Position numbers and translations under genes: made by a program. A stretch of DNA of 64,000 bases from Dichetophora obliterata (Eukaryota > Arthropoda > Insecta > Diptera > Sciomyzidae), in contig OY986440.1 in assembly GCA_963920525.1 (NCBI GenBank), positions 19,316,068 through 19,380,067 of the forward strand, given 5' to 3'. Shown piece by piece: positions 32,964 to 43,854 of the stretch. How positions within the stretch are numbered: position 1 is the first letter of the stretch; the number at the start of each line of letters is the position of its first letter. The notes below the pieces were generated by a model. That model was not told the origin of the DNA and did no database searches. It saw nothing but the letters and a program-made list of their open reading frames with translations.

Positions 32964-33830
32964 CAGTCATGTGAAAATAAATAGGGACACCTGTATTTTT
33001 ATATTTAAAGCTGCATGAATTACCAACAAGGTGCAACAGATATAGCATTAACTCCCTCGGGTGGTGGTTCCTCTTGATAAGGCGAGTATAAAACTTTATC
33101 TAGTTTCCTCCCCCATTGTAAAACTTTCAAGATACAGGATGTTTACGGTTTTGGTACGTGTTTAGTATTATTGATCTAGAATATAAACTACTCAGCATAA
33201 AATAAAAAATAATATTTTGTATTTTAGAAAAAATATCAGCTTTTCCATCTATATATCAACCACTTTCGTGTCATGTGCTACAGCGAAGCTAAAATTTTGA
33301 GATTATCAAACGACATATCAACAAATTTTGTATCTTTTGTTTTAGCGGAGCTGTAATCGTCAAAATTTAAAATCTCTGTTTTTTATGTTAAAATACACTT
33401 AATCAACAGTTCTTTTCTAAATTCTAACTTTGGATGATAACAGCTCCGCCAAAAGAAAAGATACAAAATTTGTTGATATTTCGTTGGATAATCTCAAAAT
33501 TTTAGCTCCGCTAAGCACATCACACGAAAGTGATTGATATACTGATGAAAAAGTTGATATTTTTTCTAAAATAGAAAATATTATTTTTTATTTTATGGTG
33601 AGTAGTATAGATTCTATATCAATAATACAAAACACGTACCAAAACCGTAAAACAGCCTGTATCTTGAAAATTTTACAATGTGAGAGGAAAGTCCATAAAG
33701 TGTTATACATGCCTTATCAATAAGAATCACCAGCCGCGGGAATTAATGCTATACCTGGGGCACCTTGCATATAATTCATGCCGCTTCATATATAAAAATG
33801 TAGGTGTCCCTATTTATTTTCACATGACTG
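32964..33830. mobile_element. 867-bp near-complete palindrome with TA duplication
   Basis: The ends CAGTCATGTGAAAATAAATA and its inverse are perfect, and TA lies outside each (32962-32963, 33831-33832). The arms are about 400 bases each with few gaps; the centre lies near 33400. The terminal CAGTCATG and TA target are Tc1/mariner-type. RNA from it would fold into one long hairpin. Confidence 0.88.
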
Positions 33831-35622
33831 TATATTAAAAAATGTATTGAACTTTTTAACAAAAAAAATTTTAATGATATATGTAAAACACAGCGGAGAT
33901 ATTGGCATTAAAAGTAAAAACTTTGATTTTCATAATATTTTTTCTCATTATTAGCTATCAATTTTTTATGAAGAATTCGTTGTACTAAAAATGATTGTAC
34001 TAAAATTTATATAAGCTGCGTTTTTTTCATGGGAGATCAGGATCATATCATCGCATTTGCAAGCAAAGCAAAAACAACAAATAATCCAGAGAGTGAGCTG
34101 GACATTTAAATTTATCCAGTTCTATGTTTTTAAGTGTTGATGACGCAAGATGACGCTGGGACTGAAAAAACTGGCAGTACTGCATTATTTGACATTTTAA
34201 AAGTTTGGCAGCAACAAAAACTTTCGCAAAACTTATCTGCGTAGCAAGATAAAAACATCAGATATTTTTCTGTAAGCAGAAAATAGCGCCACCTGTCTGT
34301 AATCGCTGTTGGGTTAAATTTGAAGAAACTTTTGGTAGACATCATTCGCCTACTTACCGCAACGTGTATAGTTTGTACCCACAGTACTTACAAATGCGGC
34401 GCCATCTACCTGTGAATTTAAAGCACAGATCAAAACCAATGAAATAATTGTGCTAACCAGATGCGCATATGTTTTATTATATCGCCATATAGCTGAAACT
34501 GATTACATGAAAGTATTACCTTTTACAGCATTCTTATCCACAGTCATCTTTTCGATGAAATGGTGATATATATACAACATTTAAAGTGCCATTGATAAAG
34601 AACTGAGTGACAACGGTGACAAAATAGTGAGAAAAAATAGAGCCATCACAACAAAACAAATTTAACAGGCGGCGGGTGGGGAGGACAAAACTAAGTAGAT
34701 TACTTTAAGGAAGATGTTATGCAAACCAAAATATTCGTAATTACTCTAGATACACAACTGCATTCTTAAGAGATAAATGGGGACGTTCAAACTATATATA
34801 GAGAATTTTAAAACAAAACTCAAATTTATTAATGTCTGTATGAAAAAATAGATTTTTAGCCATAACTTTTGATTGGAAAGAGCTGTTCGGGTCATTTTTT
34901 ACATAAGTTATTTTTGAGACTTAATTTTTTGTAAAAAATATAAAACAGCATTTTGCAAAAAATAGATTTCGCGAAAAAAAATCACAAAAGCCCCTTGTTA
35001 TCCATACAAGGTTTGCCATTGATGGCAAAAACAGTAAAATAATTTTTGAGCTTGGCTGGAAGAGTTTTTGCAAATATATTCTATGTCATATGAAAGGTAG
35101 TCAGATGTGCAATTTTTTATCGATTTTTTATTTTTTACAACAAAAACAATATTTGAGTCATTTTTTGAGTAAAAAGCCAATATTTTGGACCTAATTTATA
35201 AAGCATAGTTATTTATAAAGCATAATTATAAAGCATAGTTACACTGACTAAACGGTACTGTTCAACCTATTTTTCTGAAGTGATTTTATTGAACTTTTGA
35301 ACAAAAAAAATTTGAATGAAATATATTAATGGACAGCGGAGATATTTGCATCGAAAGACCAAACTTTGATTTTCATGTCGTTTTTTCTTATGTTTTAGGC
35401 AACGACGTTTTATGAAAAAGTCGTTGTACTGAAAATTTCTCCAAATTTGAATGTATGTGAGTGTTTTTGATGTTAAAATATCAGACATTTTTTAAAATTA
35501 AATAAACAAAAAACTTTTATGGTAAAAAGTATTATAATAAAAAAATGACCGTTAGTTGAAAAAATTCGGAGGCGGCGTGGCAAAAACTAAGTACGTAACA
35601 TTTTAAGTTGGTACGCACTTAA

Positions 35623-36552
35623 GGTCCCTTCGCCAAATAAGGCCAAAGCCTTAATAAGGCCCAATTTCTAATACGCACATTTATTGCATTCCCTGCAAAA
35701 TGATTTTTTGCACGTTTAAACATGTTCATATCTGCATCACGATGCAAAAAAAATTACTTCGATTGCGCATCTGTGAAGCGAGTGACAGTCGAACGAAGTC
35801 AGCGGTAGCGTCAATAACGTGGTTGATGTAATATTGTGCTCGCAGTAAAAGTCCGTTATTCTACGAATTAACTATTGCCTATGTCCAGCTTTGAATTAAA
35901 AATCAAGAGAGGTATTTTAACGAAAACAAAAAGGTTAATTGATCAAATCTAACTGTGGTGTATTCCGAGAAAAACTTGATTAATGAAATTATATTGAGAG
36001 CGCCTAAAAATGCCCAAACATTTTTTTCTTTCCGGCTTTCTTTTTCCGATCTCATGTCCACACCTAAATCTACCTGGCAGAAAAAAACTACGAAAAAGAA
36101 AGCCCTCAACTATAAAGGTCAGCAAATTACCAAAATTTTCTTTAAAAAGCCAGAGTAACTTTATTTTAATTTTCAAAATGAACTTTTGGCAACAAAAGTA
36201 TTTTTTCAAAAAAGTTTTTATAATAAAAAGCTATGAATAGCATTTATGTTTAGTATAAATGTAAACCAACATTTGTAATAACAATATGTGTTATTTAATT
36301 ATTTTCTGACTGCTTTGTTATGTTTCTAAAACCGTTATATATTCCTAATATGGTCCTAATATGGTAAAAATCAGACCTTTTTAAAACCTTCTGAGCTGGA
36401 TATATTTTTTACTTTTTCATGCTTAATTTTTATGTTTTTGAAAAAATAATTGAATAAACAAAAATACAAAATTGCAAAAATAAGTTTAAAAAAACCCGTT
36501 TCTCTTCTGTCTGGTAAAAACGGTTAGGTTGGCCTTATTTGGGTAACTTACC
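35623..36552. mobile_element. TTAA element inserted in R1
   Basis: TTAA at 35619-35622 and 36553-36556 flanks GGTCCCTTCGCCAAATAAGG on the left and the inverse of GGTAAGTTACCCAAATAAGG on the right. R3 carries the uninterrupted site CACTTAATATATATACC, followed by the same AACTTGAGCG text. That defines the insertion precisely. The open frames around 35900-36240 are AT-rich and overlap on both strands; none resembles a transposase. Confidence 0.85.
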
Positions 36553-36831
36553 TTAATATGTGTGCCTAGTTTGAGCGGAATCCGTTGAGCCGTTTAGATT
36601 TGTGTAAAGGGCAAACAAACAGAAAATTAATTTTATTACTATAGATAAGTTATTTGCATTTTCAATAAACCAAAGCTGTGTGTTCATTATTTGAAAATAG
36701 AAATATTTGCAGCGTTAATATAATTACTTCGTCGAATGTTTATCCCGTTCTTCGCGCACACACTCACTCTAACGATTCTTTCTAATAAATTATGAAAAAA
36801 ATAGACCCACAAAATTGAAAAATGTCTCTTA

Positions 36832-37277
36832 AGGCGAATTTACACGATTCACTATCATTGTTCACTTTGGATGAATCATCTGATTTGAAAAATGTAAATT
36901 GAGTTTCATCTTTAAAATGAAGATGATTGTCATCCACATTGAACAGTGAAAGAAGTAGAAGGTCTTCTTACTTTTGATGAAAGTGAAAGCAAATGGAACT
37001 GATGTGTTATTCGTTCCGAAACACAATTGAAAGGTGTTAGCATAACTTTAAGCAGAAAGTTTATATATTTTTTATTTAATTGCTGAACGGCTTTTATTTA
37101 TTTAATTTTTTAAACGTCAATAAAATTAATCAGCCCACGAATATATTTTGACATTCAACACTGAATCATCCACCAAATTTTAAATTTACATTTTGAATAA
37201 TGTAAATTAAAAATTGATGCACTGTCATCGTTCAACGTTCACTATCATCGTTTTAAGTGAAATGTGTAAATTCGCCT
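36832..37277. mobile_element. PIF/Harbinger-like MITE with TTA duplication
   Basis: The ends AGGCGAATTTACAC and GTGTAAATTCGCCT are perfect 14-base inverses, with TTA at 36829-36831 and 37278-37280. The arms also share CACTATCATTGTTCA-type repeats. A 3-bp TWA duplication is the Harbinger signature. No coding. Confidence 0.85.
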
Positions 37278-37280
37278 TTA

Positions 37281-37828
37281 GTTAAAACAGAATTCGGTTT
37301 TATTCCAAGTTCGTTTGAGAATATTTTTTAAAAAATTATGTCACAGTGATTAGAGGTAACTCAAAGCAGTGCTAACCGATTGTAGCGCTGCTAACTTGCT
37401 TTCTTGTTTATCTTATTTGCTTACTACATCGGGTACGCCTTCGTTGTGGTGCGTGGATCTGCAAGTGTTAATGATTGCGTTTTTGCTTCCACGGCTGCGC
37501 AGCGCGCGCTTCATTCAATGTCTGTGCTGCTGTGCTTCTTTTATCATTATTTTTCTTCTTATCTTCATGATTCTTCTGTCCTGTTGCAGTTTATTTTTTT
37601 TTTCAACGCTGCTTGCCTGCTTTGGCTAACAAGCAAAGTAATTGTTATGCAGAAATTTTTTTTTTACGAATGCATAAGGAACAACAACAACAATAACATC
37701 GTCAGCGAACAATAAACTACTATAATTTTTCTCTTGATACAATTTTTTTATTTGATGGTGCTGCTGCTGATCCTATGTTGGGTTTTTTTTTTGTGTTGGC
37801 CTTGTTGCTTTTTCTCATCGGAAGGGCC
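37281..37828. other. Complex sequence, possibly ancestral intron
   Basis: GC content rises around 37370-37630 (GCTGCGCAGCGCGC). The open frames here have no recognisable domain and lack a splice-supported structure. Confidence 0.35.
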
Positions 37829-38435
37829 ATACCACATTAAGCGTTTTTATCGCCATTGCGTTTGTGTTATTTTTCTCTGCTGCACAGTAGGTAAAAGACC
37901 ACTCCAATAAACATATGTATGCAGTGTATGAAAATTTTATGTATAAATTCTTTTCGACACTTATTATTGCAATATGCCTTGCAACTTGTGTTCCAAAATC
38001 AAGGCGATTCGCAATTAAGGTCAAACATCAAAGATGTGCTGTTCTTTGTAAATTTCTAAAATTAATGCACCAATATATGTACAGTGGCTCGCAACGAAAG
38101 TTGGGCAGGCATTTTTTAGCACTTTCGCATTGGTTTCAGAAATGAAAATGTAAGAAGAAAATTGCAATACATAGTTTTTTCAAAACGTTATTTTTTAGTG
38201 AACAAAATTAAATAAAAACATAATTAACATATTAGAATGTAACGGTGAAACAAATTTAAATCGAAACAAACCTATAAAAACGAGCTCACATTGAAAGTCG
38301 GGCAAGTTAAGAAAAAATACAAATCGTGGTCCTTAAACCGTTATTACTGCTTTAAGCTTTCTACTACTGTTGCAATAACTTCAGTCAAACAAAAAACTTA
38401 AAAAAATAAACATTTCTCTAAGAGTAAATTAATCA

Positions 38436-39690
38436 ACACTGGCAGAAAGGCAGATCGTGATAGATCATTATTTGAAAGAAAAATCCGAGCGACAAATTTC
38501 AGAAATCGTCTTAAAAAGTAAATCAACTGTGCACGATATAATCAAGCCTTATAAACAAGATAAGAAAATATGCAATAAAGAACGTAAAATAAATAAATAA
38601 ACTGGCCATTTTAGCCCTTGGAAGGACTTTGACCTAGCTTTTATGGATCAATTGTGTTGTGCGTGTGTTAAATGTTTGATCACAAATGATCGAGAACTGG
38701 AGCTACGTGTTTTATGCCGAACCCGAACGGCTTATGTTCTCAAGAAGCTTTACATGGCAATTTTTACTCTCTGAGGTTTGCCATTGTCTGCAGAGAGGTG
38801 ACGGCCGAACAGAAAAGTTAATTCAATTGAAAAAAACTTTTCTGTCTGAGCTGGAATTGAACCCGAGCTACCGCGGTTCTTTAGCTTAGGGGCCACGCAC
38901 TCTACCCACTAGGCTACGGCCGCCACTAAAGAACGTATAATAGCTAAAAATAAACTTGGCTCCAAAGATGAAAGGTATGTTTTAAGAGAAATAATAAAAG
39001 AACCCATTTTTATCTTTACCAAAACTAGAGGTCATGTTAAAACTCAATTTGAAAAAAGTGTGCACTCAGAAACAATTTGAAGATTTTAGAGAAAAATTGT
39101 TTAAATAGAGGAGTAGCACGAAAAAAGGCATGTATTAGCAAGAAAAATATAAAAGAACGCCCCAATTTCGTGCATGAGCAAATAACCAAAGACTTTTCAT
39201 TCTGGAGCAAGGTTAGTAAAATAGAATACGTTAAGAACTTTAGCACTTTTAAACAATAAATATTTATTACAAGTTTTGTTTACCGATGAGAGTTTATTTA
39301 AAATATTTGGCTCAAATGGAAAGCGTAAACCGAATGAAAAATTTTGCAATACAAATTTTAAATATACGGTTAAGCATGGTATGGTTTGGGACTGCGTCTG
39401 ATGTTAGAGGGATCCATTTTATTGAAGGTATAATGGACTAAAATATGTTCCTTGACATTCTCATGGCTCACGTAAAAGAAAGTGCTAGGTAGATTAGATA
39501 AGGAATTGCAGACAACTTTTAGTTTTACCAAGACAATGACCTGAAACATACAACGCTCTTGGTAAAGAATTGTGTACTTGATATTTGTCCAAATGTCATA
39601 AAAACAACCTTACAAGGCCCAGATTAAAATGTTATAGAACATCTATGGGATAAACTTGAACCCAGAGTGCAGTATCAGAGATGGGCAACT
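38436..39690 (+). pseudogene. Tc1-like transposase relic
   Basis: Readable blocks, in order: LAERQIVIDHYLKEKSERQI and STVHDIIKPYK (helix-turn-helix) at 38436-38560, then after the SINE ERIIAKNKLGSKDERYVLRE at about 38930-38990. VLFTDESLFKIFGSNGKRKP (first catalytic Asp) is at about 39275-39335. YTVKHGMVW and QDNDLKHTTLLVKN (second Asp) follow at about 39530-39570. VIEHLWDKLEPRVQ (Glu) lies at about 39630-39670. Many stops and frameshifts occur between blocks. Inactive and older than the Tc1 at 8.6-10.2 kb. Confidence 0.85.
38587..38926 (-). mobile_element. tRNA-derived SINE (second family) with 11-bp TSD
   Basis: The minus-strand 5' end GGCGGCCGTAGCCTAGTGGG contains a perfect A box, TAGCCTAGTGGG (plus 38905-38916). 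The B box GGTTCAATTCC is at plus 38853-38863. The 3' end is (TTTA)n on the minus strand (plus AAATAAATAAATAAA from 38587). A perfect 11-bp duplication, TAAAGAACGTA, lies at 38576-38586 and 38927-38937. It differs in sequence from the SINE at 3838 and 26277. It splits the transposase of the surrounding Tc1 element. Confidence 0.92.
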
Positions 39691-40409
39691 AAAGATCTAT
39701 TCAAAAGTACCCTAAGTATCCTAAGTAAAGAGTGGAATCAGTGGCTGATGTTTGCAAAAATTTGGTTGCACCCATGCCAAAATGACTGCAGGCAGTCATA
39801 AAAGATAACGGATTTTCAACAAAATATTAAATACTTAATTTTAGCATTGAATTCCCTATCTGCCCGACTTTTAATGTGAGCTCGTTTTTAAAGCTTTGGT
39901 TTGGTTTATTTTTGTTTTACCGTTCTGTTCTAATTTGTCAACTTTGTTTCTGTTTAATTTTGCTCACCAATAAAGAACGTTTTGAAAAAATATTTACTCC
40001 AAGTTTCTTCTTACATTTTCCATTTCTCAAACCAATGCGCAAGCGCTAAGAAATGACTGCCCGACTTTCGTTGTGAGCCACTGTGTGTAGGTATAAATAA
40101 AACATAAGAACTTACTTACTCAGCACACAAATGGTTACAATACAACAAATAAAATAACCAAAGCACAAAATATGTGAGCGAAACACAAGAGAACGCGAAA
40201 CACAAAACACCTAGTTTGGCATGCTCCATTTGATTTTGTGTATTTTTCGTAGAAACGCTACTGTGTTAACGCCAACACTTTGCGTACGAACGCGATACGC
40301 TACGACAATTATTCGCTATATGTTCCGTGTCGTGTAAATGGATGCAAATTTTAATATTTTTACGACACTAGTCGCAGACGCTAGGGCCGTAAAAACGCTT
40401 AATGTGGCA

Positions 40410-41379
40410 CAGCACTTAGTTTTGGTGATGCGTGAAATTGAGTTAAAGAAACTATAGATTTTATTGCGGGTTTTCTGGAATTTGCTTTACTTAATATTGC
40501 TATGTCCAAAGTATAAGTTGGTAACTGAATAATTAAAAATTTGAAGTTGAGACTATTTATGTGAAGATTTTTTTTTTTTTTTTGTAAAGAAAACATAAAA
40601 GTAAAGCTGAGTACAGTTGTTTTAAGATAGGAGGTAGAAGTGTAAATTTCTGTATCCAATTTTGGTTTTTAGTTTTATTTTTATAACGAAAACAATACCT
40701 AAAAAGTTATCATAAAAAAACTTGATATCTGGAGTTACCAAATTATACGTTGGACGTATCGATACTCGTATGATTTCTTATTTTTACGAGGCGATTTTCT
40801 GAAATTTTGTTTTCTTGTAATGAATTTTTGAAATAACCAGCAGAGAGTAAGTAAACGGCTTTGCAATCCTTTAAAACACTGGATCTCTACACAGTACGTA
40901 CTCATCGAATTATACCGAAGAGCTTAGTTTTGAGTTTATAGCTTTTAAGAACCTTTTCATACGTGTTCACATGCATTATTCTTTACGTGCATTAAGTAAA
41001 GAAACGATAAAATAATTTGTTCTTGTGTTTTCTTTGCGTCAAATATATGTGTCAAAAGTTTGCCATCAGATAATAACTATATTACATTATCTTTAAAAAT
41101 AGAAAAGGGTATCCAAAAAAACCTGCCAAAAAAACGCATCACATGGAAATTTTGTAAGGGCCTTGTTTGTAAAAGGCACATGCCTTAGTGAATAGATCTT
41201 TTCTAAAAAAAAAAAACAAAAAAAAAATAAAAATGTGTTTAAAAATCTGCTTTTATTGCTTTTTGATGTTTGATACAAGATATGATCCACTGTTAACTTA
41301 AAATTTGATTACTTTAAATCACTTAAAATACTAAATATATAATTATTTATGAGTTTAATAACGAAGACGAAACATAGAA
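40410..41379. other. AT-rich DNA without recognised features
   Basis: Poly-T and poly-A tracts near 40568-40582 and 41207-41228. No paired repeats or coding relic found. Confidence 0.35.
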
Positions 41380-41565
41380 AGAAGACAAAATAAATCATTT
41401 GAAAAAAGAAGTAATAGATAGTTAGATGTTTGAAAAGTATAATATAACATAACATAAGACTTAAATTTATTCGTGCTGACAGTAGATTTTAAACTAGAAG
41501 GTAAAGAATCCCAGAGTTTGATGGCGTTGATGAAAAAAAGAACCTCTTTTAGTATGTAAGTAATA
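41380..41565 (-). pseudogene. LINE RT C-terminal fragment
   Basis: The minus strand at about 41499-41551 reads EVLFFINAIKLWDSLPSSL, the block found at the C-terminus of many insect LINE reverse transcriptases; compare LFFVSAIRLYNSLP at 27.5 kb. It abuts the start of repeat R2. The thumb region of a similar LINE lies beyond the far end of R2 (45940-46200), so R2 probably inserted into this LINE. Confidence 0.65.
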
Positions 41566-42616
41566 TTGAATTTTACTCGAGAGTCATTTATATAAACATT
41601 TTACGATACCACTTCTCGATTAAATGTTTTTTTAATACTGAAATAATGAAAATCATGTTGAATTTCAAATTTGAGCTACCGTTAGAAAGGTAATAATTGA
41701 ACGGACTTTAATCTAAAAAAGTTTTGGGAAATTTTGTTGGTTAGGGGTTAGATGCCTTGCGATGAACTAATGGAATTCAAACGCGTGAGGTAAATTTGAA
41801 AAAACACGTGGTAGACATCATTCGGCTTTTTACCGCAAGGTGTATAGTTTCTACTCACAAATGCGAAGCCATCTATCAGTGTATTTAAAGCACATCTAGC
41901 TCAAACTGATTACATGAAAATATTAACTTTTACAGCATTCTATTCACGGTCATCTTTTCGATAAATACAAATACAGTCAAAAATATGAGTAGACGCACTA
42001 AACCAAAATGTTTGTAAAATTATTTCAGACACACAACTGCATACTAAGAAAAAAATTAGTCAAAAATGAGGAGAGGAGCTCAGAGGATAGAAAATTTTAA
42101 AACAAAAATCACTTTTTTGTAAAAAATGTAAAAAAATAACATTTTGGAAACATAAATTTCGCGAAAAAAATTTCGTTGTTTTGATGACAAAAACAGTAAA
42201 ATAATTTTTGCGCTTGGCTGGAAGAATTTTTGCAAAAAAATGCTATGTCATATGAAAGGTAGACAGTTGCGCAATTTTAAATTAATTTAATTTTTACAAA
42301 AAAGACAATTTTTGAGTCATTTTTTGAGTAAAAAGTCAATATTTTTGGACATTTTTTGAAAAAATCATAAAACATATATACACTGACCTAACGGTACAGT
42401 TGAAACTATTTTTGTGAAGTGGTTTTATTGAACTTTTGAAAAAAATTTAATGAAATGTATTTATGAGCACGGAGATATTTAAATCAAAAGACCAAACTTT
42501 AATTATCATGTCGTTGTTTTCTTATTTTTAGGTAACGATATTTTATGAAAAGTCGTTCTAAAAATTTCCTCAAATTTGAAGATATGAGAGTTTTTTGATG
42601 TCAAAATAACAAAAAG

Positions 42617-42716
42617 TATAGCAGTGAGAGGACTGCCGACCGAAGCGAAAACCTATATATAAATATTAGTATTCCCTGGAAGACGTTGTCCTGCCACGGA
42701 CCGCCTTACTGCTATA
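42617..42716. mobile_element. 100-bp hairpin with TATAGCAGT ends
   Basis: TATAGCAGTGAGAGGACTGC and the inverse of GGACCGCCTTACTGCTATA pair at the start of the 3.1-kb block that interrupts R2. It could be a very small MITE with a TA target or the terminal part of the larger insertion. Confidence 0.5.
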
Positions 42717-42744
42717 TAAGAATTTTCATGCTAATGGGTTTCGG

Positions 42745-42836
42745 ACTATCCTACATGTAGGATGGATTTGACACGTCGGACGGACATGTAGGATGTGCGA
42801 AAGCTCATACTGCAGCCCGTCCTACATGTAGGATGA
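42745..42836. repeat. Cluster of CCTACATGTAGG palindromes
   Basis: ATCCTACATGTAGGAT at about 42748-42763, GGACATGTAGGATG at 42782-42795 and GTCCTACATGTAGGATG at 42819-42835: three near-identical palindromes within 90 bases, separated by about 20-25 bases of mixed sequence containing CACGTCGGACGG. Confidence 0.75.
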
Positions 42837-43854
42837 AAATCAAAAAGTTCTAAAAGTTCCGCTATGATCTTGTTCTTCTCTGTGCGTCCTTGTTTGTAGA
42901 TTTCCTTGGTAATTGTTGTTGGCGCAGTTAGCTGGAAATTTTTTGTATACGTTGTGAATTCTAATTGTGTAGCTACAGTCAGCATATGAAATTAGAATTA
43001 TTTTTGTTAAGGGCTTATAGCAATTTATTAAATTTTTTATCTATTACTGAAACTATTTCTTTAAAGCAAAAATGGTACCATATCAAAAATACATATAATT
43101 AAAGTAATTTATTTAAATTATTTCATTATTGAATTAATATAAAAAATTAAAGCTTATTTATATCTATTTATATCATAACACTAACACAATATACATGTTC
43201 ACCATATCTATATTGAGTTGTGTATTAGAAATAGAATATTCTAAAATTAAGAAATATCTATAGCATATAAATTATACATAATTCATATAAGAAATTGATG
43301 CCAAACCGTTTAAAAAATAGAATGCTTAGGATAAGCAGAATTTAGTTATCCAATTACTACTGAAAATATTAATTATTTTGCAGGTTTATAACGTAATTGT
43401 TATTATATAAATATACATAAATACTCTCTAAATTTCCTCAATGAGCTAAATTGTTCATATATATTGAATATATATTTCCAATAAGGTAACACTTTTACTA
43501 AAAACAAATAGTTTTACCAATATTATATATACTCTTTAGTTCATATGTATAAACTGTTTTTAAAATAGTTAGATGTTATATACTGACTGTAGCTACAAAT
43601 AAACATCTACAAAAAATTAAAGCTTAGGTTGCGCAACGTTAGAGGGGATGAACGAATCGGTGTCAGAAAATAAACCGCATTTTACTTTTTATGTACTATG
43701 TTTTTTGTTTGCCTGGTAGCAAAATCTCAAGTGGTGGAATGGCAAAATTAGGCAAGGTAGTATTAGGGCGGAGAGCCGGTGACCGAAACTGTCAAAACGA
43801 AGTTGACATTTCACACAAAATCTGCAGCCAATGAATGCAAAATTTGTAGCTAGC

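Larger units (their letters stand above)
32590..36660 (+). repeat. Long repeat family, copy R1 (interrupted)
   Basis: Begins with TTACTCGAGGGTCATTTTTATAA and ends with GCCGTTTAGATTTGTGTAAA and CAAACAAACAGAAAATTA. It matches R2 (41571-45925) in order over several blocks, and R3 (59330-60664) over the second half. Landmarks: GGTAGACATCATTCG (34333), CTGTCATATGAAAGGTAG-type text (about 35083), ACCGTTAGTTGAAAA (35549). R1 holds two extra elements, 32964-33830 and 35623-36552. No coding seen. The GAGCCGTTTAGATTTGT...CAAACAAACAGAAAATTA end resembles recurrent ends of insect Helitron- or RTE-type repeats, but the class is undetermined. Confidence 0.7.
38082..40084 (+). mobile_element. Tc1-like element, IR/DR type, interrupted by a SINE
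   Basis: The outer repeats CAGTGGCTCGCAACGAAAGT (left) and the inverse ending GAGCCACTG (right) enclose inner repeats GAGCTCACATTGAAAGTCGG (about 38282) and CGACTTTTAATGTGAGCTC (about 39865). This gives the double direct/inverted repeat layout. Without the 340-bp SINE it is about 1.66 kb, the normal size. TA precedes the left end. It resembles the Tc1 at 8579-10245 in both architecture and terminal CAGTGGCTC. Confidence 0.85.
37832..40407. mobile_element. Outer TIR element split by a Tc1
   Basis: CCACATTAAGCGTTTTTA at 37832-37849 is perfectly inverted at 40390-40407. The only large insert between them is the Tc1 at 38082-40084, leaving an outer element of about 570 bases. Exact ends and target duplication could not be fixed; the repeats extend outward imperfectly (GGGCCATA vs GCTGTG). 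Confidence 0.65.

Noticed and set aside
35900..36240. Transposase inside the TTAA element at 35.6-36.6 kb
   Set aside because: Four frames overlap on both strands in AT-rich sequence, with no DDE block, zinc finger or similarity between them.
37369..37715. Host exon with hydrophobic product
   Set aside because: Two overlapping frames translate TC-rich DNA; no start context or consensus splice sites support either.
39668..39690. CAGAGATGGGCAACT as an hAT terminus
   Set aside because: It lies within the Tc1 transposase relic, in the region after the VIEHLWDKLEP block, and has no partner end.
42745..42836. CRISPR-like array
   Set aside because: The repeats are short palindromes in an insect genome with no leader, cas genes or uniform spacers.
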